NCBI RefSeq assembly: GCF_002100145.1
Contig: NZ_JXQD01000025.1
Coordinates: 468,166 to 532,165, forward strand
Origin: Vibrio sp. qd031
GTDB taxonomy: Bacteria > Pseudomonadota > Gammaproteobacteria > Enterobacterales > Vibrionaceae
Length of the DNA: 64,000 bases
Reading direction: 5' to 3'
Shown in pieces: positions 34,302 through 43,257 of the stretch. A program made the translations under genes and the position numbers. Numbering within the stretch: the first letter of the stretch is position 1; the number at the start of each line of letters is the position of its first letter. The notes under the pieces were generated by a model. That model saw only the letters and a list, made by a program, of their open reading frames with translations. It was not told where the DNA came from and searched no databases.

Positions 34302-34825
34302 TAATTGCCCTCTTTGACCAGGCGACCCATTCGCATAACCTTTGAGCTTAACTTCAGCCCGGATTGGGTTAGATTCTCTGGGCTCACTTCAAATCGTACT
34401 TTGCCTCCTGTGACAAAAAAGTTTAGATGTCCTCCTTGCTGAATAAAACCAGGGCTTTCGCCAACGAGCATCGTGTGTTCAAACTGTTTGGACTGAAAAT
34501 AGGTTGGTTCGAGCAAATCTTTGGACATGAATAGAGAATGACAACCAGGGGTGGGTTCTGAGATATAGACTACTGAAACAGGTTGATCTTTAACGGTTTG
34601 GTCGGCGAGTGTCTTTTCGGCAACATCAACGAAGTTTTGACTGGTGCTGCATATTAGATACTGGTCGTCTTGCTGTTCATTGAACCAGCGACTTTCACTA
34701 TAGCGAGCAAAGTTGAAAATAAACCCGGCTTTAATGGCCATTTCTCGCTCGAAAGCAGTGACACTATTCGAAAATAGTGTCACTGAGCAAAAGATGAGAA
34801 TTAAAAAGCGTCGAGATACTTTCAC
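34301..34825 (-). CDS. YfiR-family (DUF4154) periplasmic protein
   Basis: This 174-residue protein has a signal peptide (FLILIFCSVTLFSNSVTAF). The mature start EREMAIKAGFIFNFARYSESRW is the DUF4154 signature, and GHLNFFVTGGKVRFEVSPENLTQSGLKLSSKVMRMGRLV is the typical C terminus. YfiR of Pseudomonas is a redox-sensitive repressor of the YfiN cyclase; two Cys are visible here (LICST and TPGCHS). The start is GTG 34825, 9 bp after the receptor stop, and the stop overlaps the cyclase start. The receptor, YfiR and cyclase are therefore one operon. Its likely job is to hold the neighbouring GGDEF/EAL enzyme off until a periplasmic signal arrives. Confidence 0.9.
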   Translation of the reverse strand: MKVSRRFLILIFCSVTLFSNSVTAFEREMAIKAGFIFNFARYSESRWFNEQQDDQYLICSTSQNFVDVAEKTLADQTVKDQPVSVVYISEPTPGCHSLFMSKDLLEPTYFQSKQFEHTMLVGESPGFIQQGGHLNFFVTGGKVRFEVSPENLTQSGLKLSSKVMRMGRLVKEGN

Positions 34826-34834
34826 AGCAGCGCC

Positions 34835-36886
34835 TTAAAAGTCGAGCTTCAGTCTTGCTGAATAGGATGTCTCAATATAACTAGGAACGGTGAACACCTC
34901 TCTACTGTTGTCGTACTCGAGCTCATTGTCATGAAAAAGGTTGGTTCCTGTAAGGCCAACTTGCAATGAAGGAGTTACCTGCCAGTTCCAGCTTAAATCA
35001 AGCGCTGCATAATCGTCCGTTTTGTAAGCATCTCCTGTTTCATATCTTAGCAGTGCAAAGAGAGAATGGTCTTCATGAAGTGACAGCGCAGCCTTAGTCA
35101 AAAACTGTTGCAGCGCAGTATCAAACCCAATAGCAGTGGTGGTGCCATCGGCGAGTTCGTATTCGTAATCCGTATAACTAAAACCAAATTCAGTTTTAAG
35201 GTTTGGTAGGGCTTGCCAGCCAATCACCCACTCACCGCCATAAGTGACCAGTTCAGCATTGCTCACCATAGACCAGTTATAGTTTGACGCAGATAAGTAT
35301 TGCGCTAAAGCGGCAAAATTATTAGTAAAAATGGCAGTTTGAATGTCGGCCTCAGATGCACCAAGCACTAACTCAGGCTCAATGGCCAGAACATTTCTTG
35401 CCTGAGTATAGAAAAGAGACACATCGCTCGAAACACCGCTTAAGTTAATCCGATACCCTGCTTCTATGGAATCAGAGGTCTCAGCATCAATATTATCGTT
35501 ACCGACAACGGTACTGCTGATATAAGAGTCATCGATGGCTGAAACACCAGTTTGTAGAAACTCAGAAACGGCGACACCATTTGCTTTAACCGAAAGGTTG
35601 TACTCTACGTAAGAGGGAATTCTCACACCTCTTGAAAGCGATGCCCATGCGGTACTTGTATCATTGATAGTCCAAATCAACCTTCCCATTGGCTGATGTT
35701 CCCAACCCGTAAAAGAGTTGTGTTCAGATTTATTACCCACGACTAAGCGTAACTCATCAGACAGTAAATCGAATTGAGCTTGAGCGAATAGACCATAAAC
35801 TATGAGTTTGTCTTCGTCTGAAATCGTAGACACATAGTCGGTATTCTCAATATCAATCCCGATATATCGATAGCTCGCGCCAAAATCGAGTTTAGTTTCG
35901 CTAAGCTGAGTATTAATTTGATAGTCAGCATCAAACTGATGCTGGTTTTCTTTGTAATAAATTGTGTCAACCTCTAGGTCGAAATAGGCGATTTGCAACG
36001 CTTGACTAGAGTACTCGTTCAGCCAATGTTCTAACCGGGCATTGCCGGCATAAGAGCGACGATTATCCGATGCAGCCTGATACACTTTTCCGTAAGTAGT
36101 TGATGGGATCTCTAGGGTATTGTCGTAATCAGCATCTAGATAACGGCCTTGGGCTTGCAAAAAGAGGGACTCATTTAAGTTTAGATCTAACCTACCCCCA
36201 ATGCTGTTTGATGCTGTCCCATCATTGGCTGCGGTATTGTTTTCTGTGCGAGATAAACCATCAGAGCTATCACCAAAAGCGAATACCCGAAAAGCGCCCG
36301 CCGTGCCTATTTCACTGCCATACCGGATACTAGCATCATAAGAACTGCCTGTGCCCACCTGACCCATCGCGGTTAAGCCTCGGCTATCTTCACTGTGTTT
36401 GGTGATAATGTTGATGACGCCATTGGTGGCATTACTTCCCCAAAGTAAACCACCTTGACCACGAACAACTTCAATTTTTTCAATGTCATATAAAGGAAGG
36501 TCAAGTGTTTCCCAGTTAACCCCAACATGCACAGCATCGTAAACACTGCGGCCATCGATCATCACTAGCAATTTACTTGAGTACCTTCCCGCCGTGGCGC
36601 GAGCAGTTATAGCCCAAGCGTTGTTGTCTATTTTTCTCACTTGTATTCCAGGAACAAGTGTTAGGGCCTGGGGAATTGAACTGACTCCAGACTGCATGAT
36701 TTCATTTCCCGAAAGGACATAGACTGATGCTCCGGTTTCTTTGGTTGACTGTAATCTTTTCATTACTGAAGACAACTGGACGTCGGAGTCCATCAAAGAA
36801 TCAAGGTCGAGTTCTTGTATTGACGTATCATTTGCAAGCGCAATAAATGGTATTAAACCTGCCCATAGGGCAATCCCTGTTTTCAT
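34835..36886 (-). CDS. TonB-dependent outer-membrane receptor
   Basis: This 683-residue beta-barrel receptor has a signal peptide (KTGIALWAGLIPFIALA) and a plug domain at about 40-160: TGASVYVLSGNEIMQSGVSSIPQAL, then IDGRSVYD, IEKIEVVRGQGGLLWGSNATNGVINIIT. Barrel strands end in a C-terminal aromatic (ARLKLDF). The plug and ExVRGPG-like segments are typical of CirA/FhuA-type receptors. The ligand is unknown; iron-siderophore, haem or vitamin are possibilities. The coupling to YfiR and GGDEF/EAL genes suggests it reports uptake or binding to c-di-GMP signalling. There is no FecI/FecR-type element nearby. Confidence 0.9.
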   Translation of the reverse strand: MKTGIALWAGLIPFIALANDTSIQELDLDSLMDSDVQLSSVMKRLQSTKETGASVYVLSGNEIMQSGVSSIPQALTLVPGIQVRKIDNNAWAITARATAGRYSSKLLVMIDGRSVYDAVHVGVNWETLDLPLYDIEKIEVVRGQGGLLWGSNATNGVINIITKHSEDSRGLTAMGQVGTGSSYDASIRYGSEIGTAGAFRVFAFGDSSDGLSRTENNTAANDGTASNSIGGRLDLNLNESLFLQAQGRYLDADYDNTLEIPSTTYGKVYQAASDNRRSYAGNARLEHWLNEYSSQALQIAYFDLEVDTIYYKENQHQFDADYQINTQLSETKLDFGASYRYIGIDIENTDYVSTISDEDKLIVYGLFAQAQFDLLSDELRLVVGNKSEHNSFTGWEHQPMGRLIWTINDTSTAWASLSRGVRIPSYVEYNLSVKANGVAVSEFLQTGVSAIDDSYISSTVVGNDNIDAETSDSIEAGYRINLSGVSSDVSLFYTQARNVLAIEPELVLGASEADIQTAIFTNNFAALAQYLSASNYNWSMVSNAELVTYGGEWVIGWQALPNLKTEFGFSYTDYEYELADGTTTAIGFDTALQQFLTKAALSLHEDHSLFALLRYETGDAYKTDDYAALDLSWNWQVTPSLQVGLTGTNLFHDNELEYDNSREVFTVPSYIETSYSARLKLDF

Positions 36887-37161
36887 TTTCTAACTAAACT
36901 CCCACCTAAATTTCTTTAATTTGCTTTTATAAATTCTTACAATTAGGTGTTGACAGCGGGTAAATATAACTGATGTTGACTCGATGCTCTCATTAATGAT
37001 TTTGTAAATAAAGATAAAATCCAAATTTTGGCGTGTATCTGAAGTTAAATTGATCTGACCGGGGGTTTCATGGGCCTTTCGTTTGGCCGTTTACGTTAGT
37101 AAGGAAAGTTGTTCAGGCAACAGTTTGAGATTTACTCGTAATCGACCCTTGTGTACACCGG

Positions 37162-38073
37162 TCATAAAGGTTCGTGACCTTCAAGCACTCGTATGGAAAT
37201 ACTCGCCGCCGCGGTGCGATTATCCACATCTAGCTTTCTAAATATCTGCTCAAGGTGTTTGTTGATGGTTCTGGGACTAATATCCAAAATCTGCGCAATT
37301 TCCCAGTTGGTTTTACCAAATGAAAGCCAATACAGCACTTGCGACTCGCGCTTAGTCACGTTGAGCGCAGCTTGCAGGTCTTGCTCTTTGCCCATGACTT
37401 TTTGGGTGACTAAACGAATGAGAGAGTGGAGTTGGTCATAGTCGCCGGCGTATTCTGCCTGAAGAGGCGTTTCAAAATAGTGCAGGGCCAATGGGGTGGT
37501 TCGCTGCTCCGATTTAAGCCAAACAGCGATCTCAGATCCGATGGTTTCCCAGTCGTCGACTAAATTGCCGCTTAATTCTTCTAGCAGTTCCTGTGCGTGT
37601 GGGGTTGCCCATTCAAGCTTGCCGCTTTGAGATACGCAAAAGATGTATTGGCCAGCGTAATCAAGTGCAATTTGCGCCGATTTAGCTAGCTTGGCGTTGT
37701 GGCTGTGCGCTTTAATTCGCGCCAGTACTTCATTGGGCACGACGGGTTTGGTGATGTAATCGACACCACCAACTTCAAACCCTCTAACAATGTGCTCGGA
37801 ATCGTTGAGTCCGGTCATAAATAGGATGGGGGTAGACGGGAGTTTTTCTTTAAGGCGAATACAGGTTTCAAAGCCATCCATCTCTGGCATGACGGCATCA
37901 AGCAAAATAACGTCAGGTTGCACTTTATCCACAATCGACAGCGCTTGCAGCCCGCTTAAAGCGACAAGGACAGTGAGCCCTTCCTGATTTAGCGTAGCGT
38001 TTAGCATCCCCAGAGATTCAGGTGAGTCATCGACGACAAGGGCGATTATGTTATTGGACTGGATAATGCTCAT
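37162..38073 (-). CDS. LuxR-type response regulator of the NCS1-kinase system
   Basis: This 303-residue response regulator has a receiver domain at residues 8-125, with acidic pair ALVVDDSPES, phospho-Asp59 in DVILLDAVMPEMDGF and Lys in YITKP. A middle PAS-like region follows at about 140-225 (GQYIFCVSQSGKLEWA). The C-terminal NarL/LuxR helix-turn-helix is at about 235-295 (TKRESQVLYWLSFGKTNWEIAQIL, DISPRTINKHLEQIFRKL). It overlaps the kinase stop by 23 bp, so it is the kinase's partner. The nearest divergent operon is urtABCDE, whose promoter has repeated motifs that it may bind. The family of such regulators in vibrios and pseudomonads is linked to urea and purine nitrogen use. Confidence 0.9.
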   Translation of the reverse strand: MSIIQSNNIIALVVDDSPESLGMLNATLNQEGLTVLVALSGLQALSIVDKVQPDVILLDAVMPEMDGFETCIRLKEKLPSTPILFMTGLNDSEHIVRGFEVGGVDYITKPVVPNEVLARIKAHSHNAKLAKSAQIALDYAGQYIFCVSQSGKLEWATPHAQELLEELSGNLVDDWETIGSEIAVWLKSEQRTTPLALHYFETPLQAEYAGDYDQLHSLIRLVTQKVMGKEQDLQAALNVTKRESQVLYWLSFGKTNWEIAQILDISPRTINKHLEQIFRKLDVDNRTAAASISIRVLEGHEPL

Positions 38074-41000
38074 TTATTAACTCATCTAGGTGGGTGACAA
38101 TTTTCTGAAAGTTACACTGTGACATATCGCTTTTGAGTGTAGCGTAAAAAGCGCTATTGTTTTGCTGCGCCGTTTGTAGCTCAGTGACTTTATCATTAAA
38201 CGCAGACATGAATCCGATAGAGGCATAATCGCGCAATATGATTAAGTCTTCGTTACTAGGAATCTCTATAGTTTTGCTTTCGGTAGTGTCTTCAACATCA
38301 TCAGCTTGGCCAATCTTTGCGTCAAAAACCCAATCGATGGCGAGCAGCTTATTGAGCTTTGCCAGCAATAAGTCACGGTCAACCGGTTTGCTTAAGTAAT
38401 CATTATGATACTGAGCCAGCAGGTTACTTTTCTCAAGCTCGTGAATATTGGCCGACAGCATCATAATGGGGTTGCGGATACCTTGCTTTCGCAATTGGAT
38501 GGCCAATTGCCAGCCACTGACTTGTGGCATGGTAATGTCTAGAATGAATAAGTCTATAGGATGATGTTTAATCAGCTCTAAAGCCGTGTCGGCACCGTCT
38601 GCTAGCAACACAGTAAACCCTAGTGGCGTTAGAATATTGCTGACCAAATTGCGCTGATCTTCAATGTCATCAACCACCAAAATAGTTTGTCGGTTGCCTC
38701 GATAGGCGATGATGTCGCCGCTTGCTAACTCGCTAATTGTGTCGGCTGCGGTGATAGGTGAGACCATCAATTTAAGCACAAATGTACTGCCTATGCCGAG
38801 CTCACTTCGACAAGATATCTCGCCACCCATCATACTCGCAAGTGCATTAGAAATGGTCAGTCCCAGGCCAGTGCCAGAGACCTTGTTTGCGTGAGTCGAC
38901 TCAATGCGTTCAAAGGGCTTAAACACCAGTTCTTGCTCTTGTTCAGACAAGCCCACACCCGTATCTTCAACTTCAAAGCTTGCTACTTGATTGCGGTAAT
39001 GGACATTGAATTTAACCGAACCATTACGGGTATACTTAACCGCATTAGTCAGCAAGTTTATTAGTATTTGGCGAAGGCGCTGCTGATCCGAAGCAATATG
39101 AGTGGGCAAGTTGGGGCTTGGGTGGTACTCAAAGGTGAGCCCCTTTTGGGCGGCCTGCATCGAAAACATGTCGACTAACTGCTCGAGCAGGTTGTGTAAA
39201 TTAAACTCCTCATAGCGCAGCTCTAACCGGCCCGCTTCTATCTTAGATATCTCTAACAAGCCTTCAATGAGGTTAGCCAAGTGCTCCCCATTTCGGTGAA
39301 TGGTGTGAGCGTAATCTCGCGTCTGTTTATCCAGCTCTTTGTCGTCGCCAAGTAACTGTGAATACCCAAGCAACACGTTAAGTGGGGTTCTTAACTCATG
39401 ACTTAAGCCGGCCAAGTAGCGGCTTTTAGCATTGTTTTCAGTCTCCGCTAGTTTTTTAGCTTGTTCCAGTTGATGCGAGGTGACTTCGTGCGCTTCGATT
39501 TCGTGAACCAGCAATTGGGTGTGCGACTGTAATTCATTAATGGCCGATTTAGTACTATTGCGCGCAAGTACCAGTAAACCACTGATGATCCCTACGGGAA
39601 TAAGGAGCATCACAAAAGCTTTAATTAGGCCGAGGTGAATGTTTTGCATGTCCTGCGATGAGACAAAGGGTATTTGGTTATACGCGACAATAAAGATGCA
39701 CCCCATAAAGGTACTGACAATGGTGAGCACCGCGAAAAACTGTCCAACGGGCGATGAAATCTTGCGTAGCATCGACAAGGGTACAAATGGGGCCAACATC
39801 GTATGCAGCTGTTGTGACAAGGTGGCTTGTGGGCGACATTTGTTTTGGCAGCGCACATCCAATGAGCAGCACAGCGAACAGACATGTCCACCGTAGGCTG
39901 GGCAATAGGCCATGTCTTCGGTTTCAAAGGCAATTTCACAGACGCTGCAACCAATATCGCCATGGTGGTGTCCTCTAATCTCGGTGTCAGAGTCCACCAA
40001 GTAGTAGCGGCCTTTGGTAAGATAAGCGATGAGTGGGGCAGTAATAAAAGGCAGGGCAAACGCGATATAAGAGGCAAAGGCCTTAACCGTGTCGTTGTAC
40101 ATATCTAGGTGCGCAGTGAGCCCCACGTAAGAGGCTATGATCATCGAGCCAAGCCCGACTGGGTTAATATCAAACAGCTTAGAGCGTTTAAACTCAATCC
40201 CCGATGGGCTTAATCCAAGCGGTTTGTTGATCACCAGATCCGCCACCAATGAGCCTATCCACGCAAGGACCAATACAGAATAAATCTGTAGGGTTTTTTC
40301 GAGCAGTTGATAAACGCCCAGCTCCATGAGCAGCAACGCTATGATCACATTGAACACCATCCACACAACGCGACCAGGGTGGCTATGGGTAAGGCGAGAG
40401 AAAAAGTTGGACCAGGCCAATGAGCCTGCATAGGCGTTGGCAACATTGATTTTAAGCTGAGAGATGATCACAAACACACCGGCCATGATCAGCGCCAGTT
40501 GGGTATTTTCGGTGATGGCACTAAACACATTTAAGTACATGTTGGCGGGATCGCCCGCCACAGACGCGGCAACACCAGAGCTAATCGCAAGCCAAGCTAA
40601 AAAGCTTCCTAGTACCATTTTGGCTGCGCCAAACAGTATCCATCCAGGACCGCCTAGTAATATAGCCAGCCACCATTTGGTGCGGCCACACTCTTTTTGT
40701 TCTGGCAAAAAGCGCAGGATATCGACCTGTTCGCCAATTTGGGCAACCACCGACAACAGTACCGCAGAGGCTCCACCAAACAGCAACCAGTTAAACTCAC
40801 TGTGCGAGCCAGAAATCCCTGCATATTGCAGCCAGTTTTCGACATCGGTTTGTGGGTGACTGAATACGTAAAACACCGCCACTAACTGCATTAACAGCCA
40901 TAGGGGCTGTGAAAACATTTGAAAGCGACTGATGTTGGTGATCCCAAGCACCACGATAGGGATCACGATGACTGCGCTGAGTATGTAACCCCAAAACAGA

Positions 41001-41434
41001 GGCAACCCAAACATTAGCAGCAGTGCCATCGACATAATGGCGGCTTCTAAAGCAAAAAATATGAAGGTAAACGAGGCATAGATGAGTGACACAATGGTCG
41101 AGCCAATGTAGCCAAAACCGGCACCTCGACTCAAAAGGTCGATATCGACCCCGTGCTTAGCGGCGTAGTAGCAAATGGGGATCCCGCTAAACACCACCAC
41201 GCCAGACACAGCTGCGATCGCCCACAGCGCATTAATGGTGCCGTAAGAAAGGGTGATCGACCCCCCTAATGCTTCGAGCACCAAAAAAGAGACAATGCCA
41301 AGAGCGGTATTGGCTATCCAGCCAGACGACCATTTTCGAGCTCGCTTGGCGGTAAAACGCAGCGCAAAATCTTCTAATAGCTCGTTGGCAACCAGCCGAT
41401 TGTATTTTCGCCGTATAGGTGGAACTTCATGCAT
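38051..41434 (-). CDS. NCS1-transporter/histidine kinase/receiver fusion
   Basis: This 1127-residue membrane hybrid kinase starts with a 12-segment NCS1 (cytosine/purine/allantoin/hydantoin symporter) domain at about 40-470. It includes FGGASAVLLSVVAQIGEQVDILRFLPEQ and the sodium-site-like SRGAGFGYIGSTIVSLIYAS. A Cys-rich zinc-ribbon-like linker follows at about 490-540 (GCSVCEIAFETEDMAYCP, GHVCSLCCSLDVRCQNKC), then two more membrane segments. The kinase core has His679 in LAGLSHELRTPLN, NLLTNAVKYTRNG (N box), VEDTGVGLSEQ and GTGLGLTIS. A receiver domain with phospho-Asp966 (ILDITMPQVSGW) follows. Transporter-kinase fusions sense the substrate they once carried; here urea, purines or hydantoins are plausible given urt, ure and pun genes nearby. 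Divergent from urtA. Confidence 0.9.
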   Translation of the reverse strand: MHEVPPIRRKYNRLVANELLEDFALRFTAKRARKWSSGWIANTALGIVSFLVLEALGGSITLSYGTINALWAIAAVSGVVVFSGIPICYYAAKHGVDIDLLSRGAGFGYIGSTIVSLIYASFTFIFFALEAAIMSMALLLMFGLPLFWGYILSAVIVIPIVVLGITNISRFQMFSQPLWLLMQLVAVFYVFSHPQTDVENWLQYAGISGSHSEFNWLLFGGASAVLLSVVAQIGEQVDILRFLPEQKECGRTKWWLAILLGGPGWILFGAAKMVLGSFLAWLAISSGVAASVAGDPANMYLNVFSAITENTQLALIMAGVFVIISQLKINVANAYAGSLAWSNFFSRLTHSHPGRVVWMVFNVIIALLLMELGVYQLLEKTLQIYSVLVLAWIGSLVADLVINKPLGLSPSGIEFKRSKLFDINPVGLGSMIIASYVGLTAHLDMYNDTVKAFASYIAFALPFITAPLIAYLTKGRYYLVDSDTEIRGHHHGDIGCSVCEIAFETEDMAYCPAYGGHVCSLCCSLDVRCQNKCRPQATLSQQLHTMLAPFVPLSMLRKISSPVGQFFAVLTIVSTFMGCIFIVAYNQIPFVSSQDMQNIHLGLIKAFVMLLIPVGIISGLLVLARNSTKSAINELQSHTQLLVHEIEAHEVTSHQLEQAKKLAETENNAKSRYLAGLSHELRTPLNVLLGYSQLLGDDKELDKQTRDYAHTIHRNGEHLANLIEGLLEISKIEAGRLELRYEEFNLHNLLEQLVDMFSMQAAQKGLTFEYHPSPNLPTHIASDQQRLRQILINLLTNAVKYTRNGSVKFNVHYRNQVASFEVEDTGVGLSEQEQELVFKPFERIESTHANKVSGTGLGLTISNALASMMGGEISCRSELGIGSTFVLKLMVSPITAADTISELASGDIIAYRGNRQTILVVDDIEDQRNLVSNILTPLGFTVLLADGADTALELIKHHPIDLFILDITMPQVSGWQLAIQLRKQGIRNPIMMLSANIHELEKSNLLAQYHNDYLSKPVDRDLLLAKLNKLLAIDWVFDAKIGQADDVEDTTESKTIEIPSNEDLIILRDYASIGFMSAFNDKVTELQTAQQNNSAFYATLKSDMSQCNFQKIVTHLDELINEHYPVQ

Positions 41435-41865
41435 AAAGTGGGTTCATTTCTCAATAAAAAGTCGATCCGTCGTTTGGGTGAGCTTCCGTTTTAGGGCTAT
41501 TGCTGTGTGTGCATACCCCGCACAATTGTGTGTGCGATTTCCGCAAGGCGCCGTAAAATCATCCATGATGGCTCAAACACGGCGTCCTTGCCGTGTATCC
41601 TTGCTCCAATCACACACACAATTGCGCTCAAAAATTTTTTACTCTCTCGCCCTAAGAATTTCTGCTCCTCAATCCCTCTTCGATTATACGCATAAAAATT
41701 CATCAAAGACTATGCGTAATTTGACGTACATAAGCTGCCCTAATTGCGCATACCCAAATCCGAGTGATGGGTGAATACTAGAGGTAGATGTTTGATAGGT
41801 CAGCGTGTGCTTTTCTGCCCTGTTACTGGTTTTACTTCAAAACAAACGTATTAAGGAAATCACTC
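41435..41865 (+). promoter_or_regulatory. divergent kinase/urtA control region with repeated TATGCG-type motifs
   Basis: This 431-bp region has no credible gene and holds the promoters for the kinase and for urtA. TACGCAT (41687-41693) and ATGCGTA (41712-41718) form a perfect 7-bp inverted repeat 25 bp apart. TATGCGTAATTTG (from 41711) recurs inverted as TAATTGCGCATA (41741-41752). A dyad CACAATTGTG lies near 41522 and a related CACACAATTG near 41615. Several are good candidates for the LuxR-type regulator. The urtA ribosome site is AAGGAA at 41853. Confidence 0.6.
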
Positions 41866-43143
41866 ATGAAAAGGAATTTAGTTGCTAGTTCGTTATTGGC
41901 GGCATCACTGTTTAGCATCCCTGCAATGGCAGCGGAAGACACCATCAAGGTCGGTGTTTTACACTCGCTCTCTGGCACCATGGCAATCAGTGAAACCACA
42001 CTGAAAGACACGGTTATGATGCTGGTGGACGAGCAAAACAAAAAGGGCGGATTGCTTGGTAAGAAACTGGAAGCGGTCGTGGTCGACCCTGCGTCAAACT
42101 GGCCACTTTTTGCAGAGAAAGCTCGCGAGCTGATCGAAAAAGAGCAGGTGGATGTGGTGTTCGGCGGCTGGACTTCAGTATCGCGCAAATCGATGCTACC
42201 TGTATTTGAAGAGCTTAACAGTATCTTGTTTTACCCTGTTCAATACGAAGGTGAAGAGTCGTCTAAAAACGTTTTCTATACTGGCGCTGCGCCAAACCAA
42301 CAAGCTATCCCAGCGGTGGATTACTTAATGAATGAGCTTGAGGTTGAGCGTTGGGTATTAGCAGGAACCGACTACGTCTATCCGCGTACAACCAACAAAA
42401 TCTTGGAGTCGTATTTGGCGAGCAAAGGCGTTGCTGAAGCCGACATCATGATCAACTACACGCCATTTGGTCATTCTGACTGGCAATCAATCGTTGCTGA
42501 CATCAAACGCTTTGGTGGCGAAGGCAAGAAAACCGCGGTGGTATCAACCATCAATGGTGATGCCAACGTTCCATTCTACAAAGAGCTAGGTGCACAAGGT
42601 CTTTCGTCTGAAGACATTCCAGTCATTGCGTTCTCGGTAGGTGAAGAAGAGTTGTCCGGCATGGATACCGAACCACTAGTCGGTCACCTAGCGGCTTGGA
42701 ACTACTTTATGAGCGTTGACACCGAATCGAACGAAGAGTTTGTGGAAGTGTGGCAAGAGTTTATTAAAAGTGAAGACCGCGTAACTAACGACCCAATGGA
42801 AGCGCACTACATTGGATTTAACATGTGGGCACAAGCGGTGACCAACGCAGGTACTACAGATGCAGAAGCAGTACAAGATGCGTTGATTGGTGTCTCTGTA
42901 CCGAACTTGTCAGGTGGTTATTCAACCATGATGCCAAACCACCACATTACTAAGCCAGTATTGATTGGTGAAATCCAAGACGACGGTCAGTTTGATGTGG
43001 TGTGGGAAACAACAGGTCTGGTTGCCGGTGACGCTTGGTCAAACTTCCTGCCAGAGTCGGCGAAGCTCTACTCTAGCTGGGCCAAACCGTTCTCTTGTGG
43101 CGCGTACAACATCGAAACTAAAACTTGTTCTGGCGCACAGTAA
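41866..43143 (+). CDS. urtA: urea ABC transporter substrate-binding protein
   Basis: This 425-residue periplasmic protein has the signal peptide MKRNLVASSLLAASLFSIPAMA. The mature part reads DTIKVGVLHSLSGTMAISETTLKD, the hallmark of UrtA (Leu/Ile/Val-binding fold, urea-specific branch). FGGWTSVSRKSMLPVFEE and LFYPVQYEGEESS are the usual urea-pocket segments. I place the start at ATG 41866, with AAGGAA at 8 nt, rather than the upstream in-frame ATG at 41788. It binds urea with high affinity for import by UrtBCDE. It is the first gene of the urt-ure run and is followed by a hairpin before urtB. Confidence 0.95.
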   Translation: MKRNLVASSLLAASLFSIPAMAAEDTIKVGVLHSLSGTMAISETTLKDTVMMLVDEQNKKGGLLGKKLEAVVVDPASNWPLFAEKARELIEKEQVDVVFGGWTSVSRKSMLPVFEELNSILFYPVQYEGEESSKNVFYTGAAPNQQAIPAVDYLMNELEVERWVLAGTDYVYPRTTNKILESYLASKGVAEADIMINYTPFGHSDWQSIVADIKRFGGEGKKTAVVSTINGDANVPFYKELGAQGLSSEDIPVIAFSVGEEELSGMDTEPLVGHLAAWNYFMSVDTESNEEFVEVWQEFIKSEDRVTNDPMEAHYIGFNMWAQAVTNAGTTDAEAVQDALIGVSVPNLSGGYSTMMPNHHITKPVLIGEIQDDGQFDVVWETTGLVAGDAWSNFLPESAKLYSSWAKPFSCGAYNIETKTCSGAQ

Positions 43144-43156
43144 CTGAGTAAACCCT

Positions 43157-43182
43157 GAGTGATCCGGCTTGCTGGAGCACTC
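43157..43182 (+). other. hairpin between urtA and urtB
   Basis: GAGTGATCC and GGAGCACTC form a nine-pair stem with one mismatch and an eight-base loop, 13 bp after the urtA stop. It has no T run, so it may stabilise the urtA mRNA end and reduce read-through into the permease genes. Confidence 0.55.
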
Positions 43183-43257
43183 TCAATAGTTTGTCTATTT
43201 TGGCGGCGCAGGTTCTTTTCTGCCTCGTCATTTACGCTCGCAAACGAGCAGGAAGTC

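Noticed and set aside
43159-43257. Longer in-frame start for urtB
   Set aside because: No ribosome site, and it spans the urtA-urtB hairpin; ATG 43258 has AGGAA and leads to a signal peptide.
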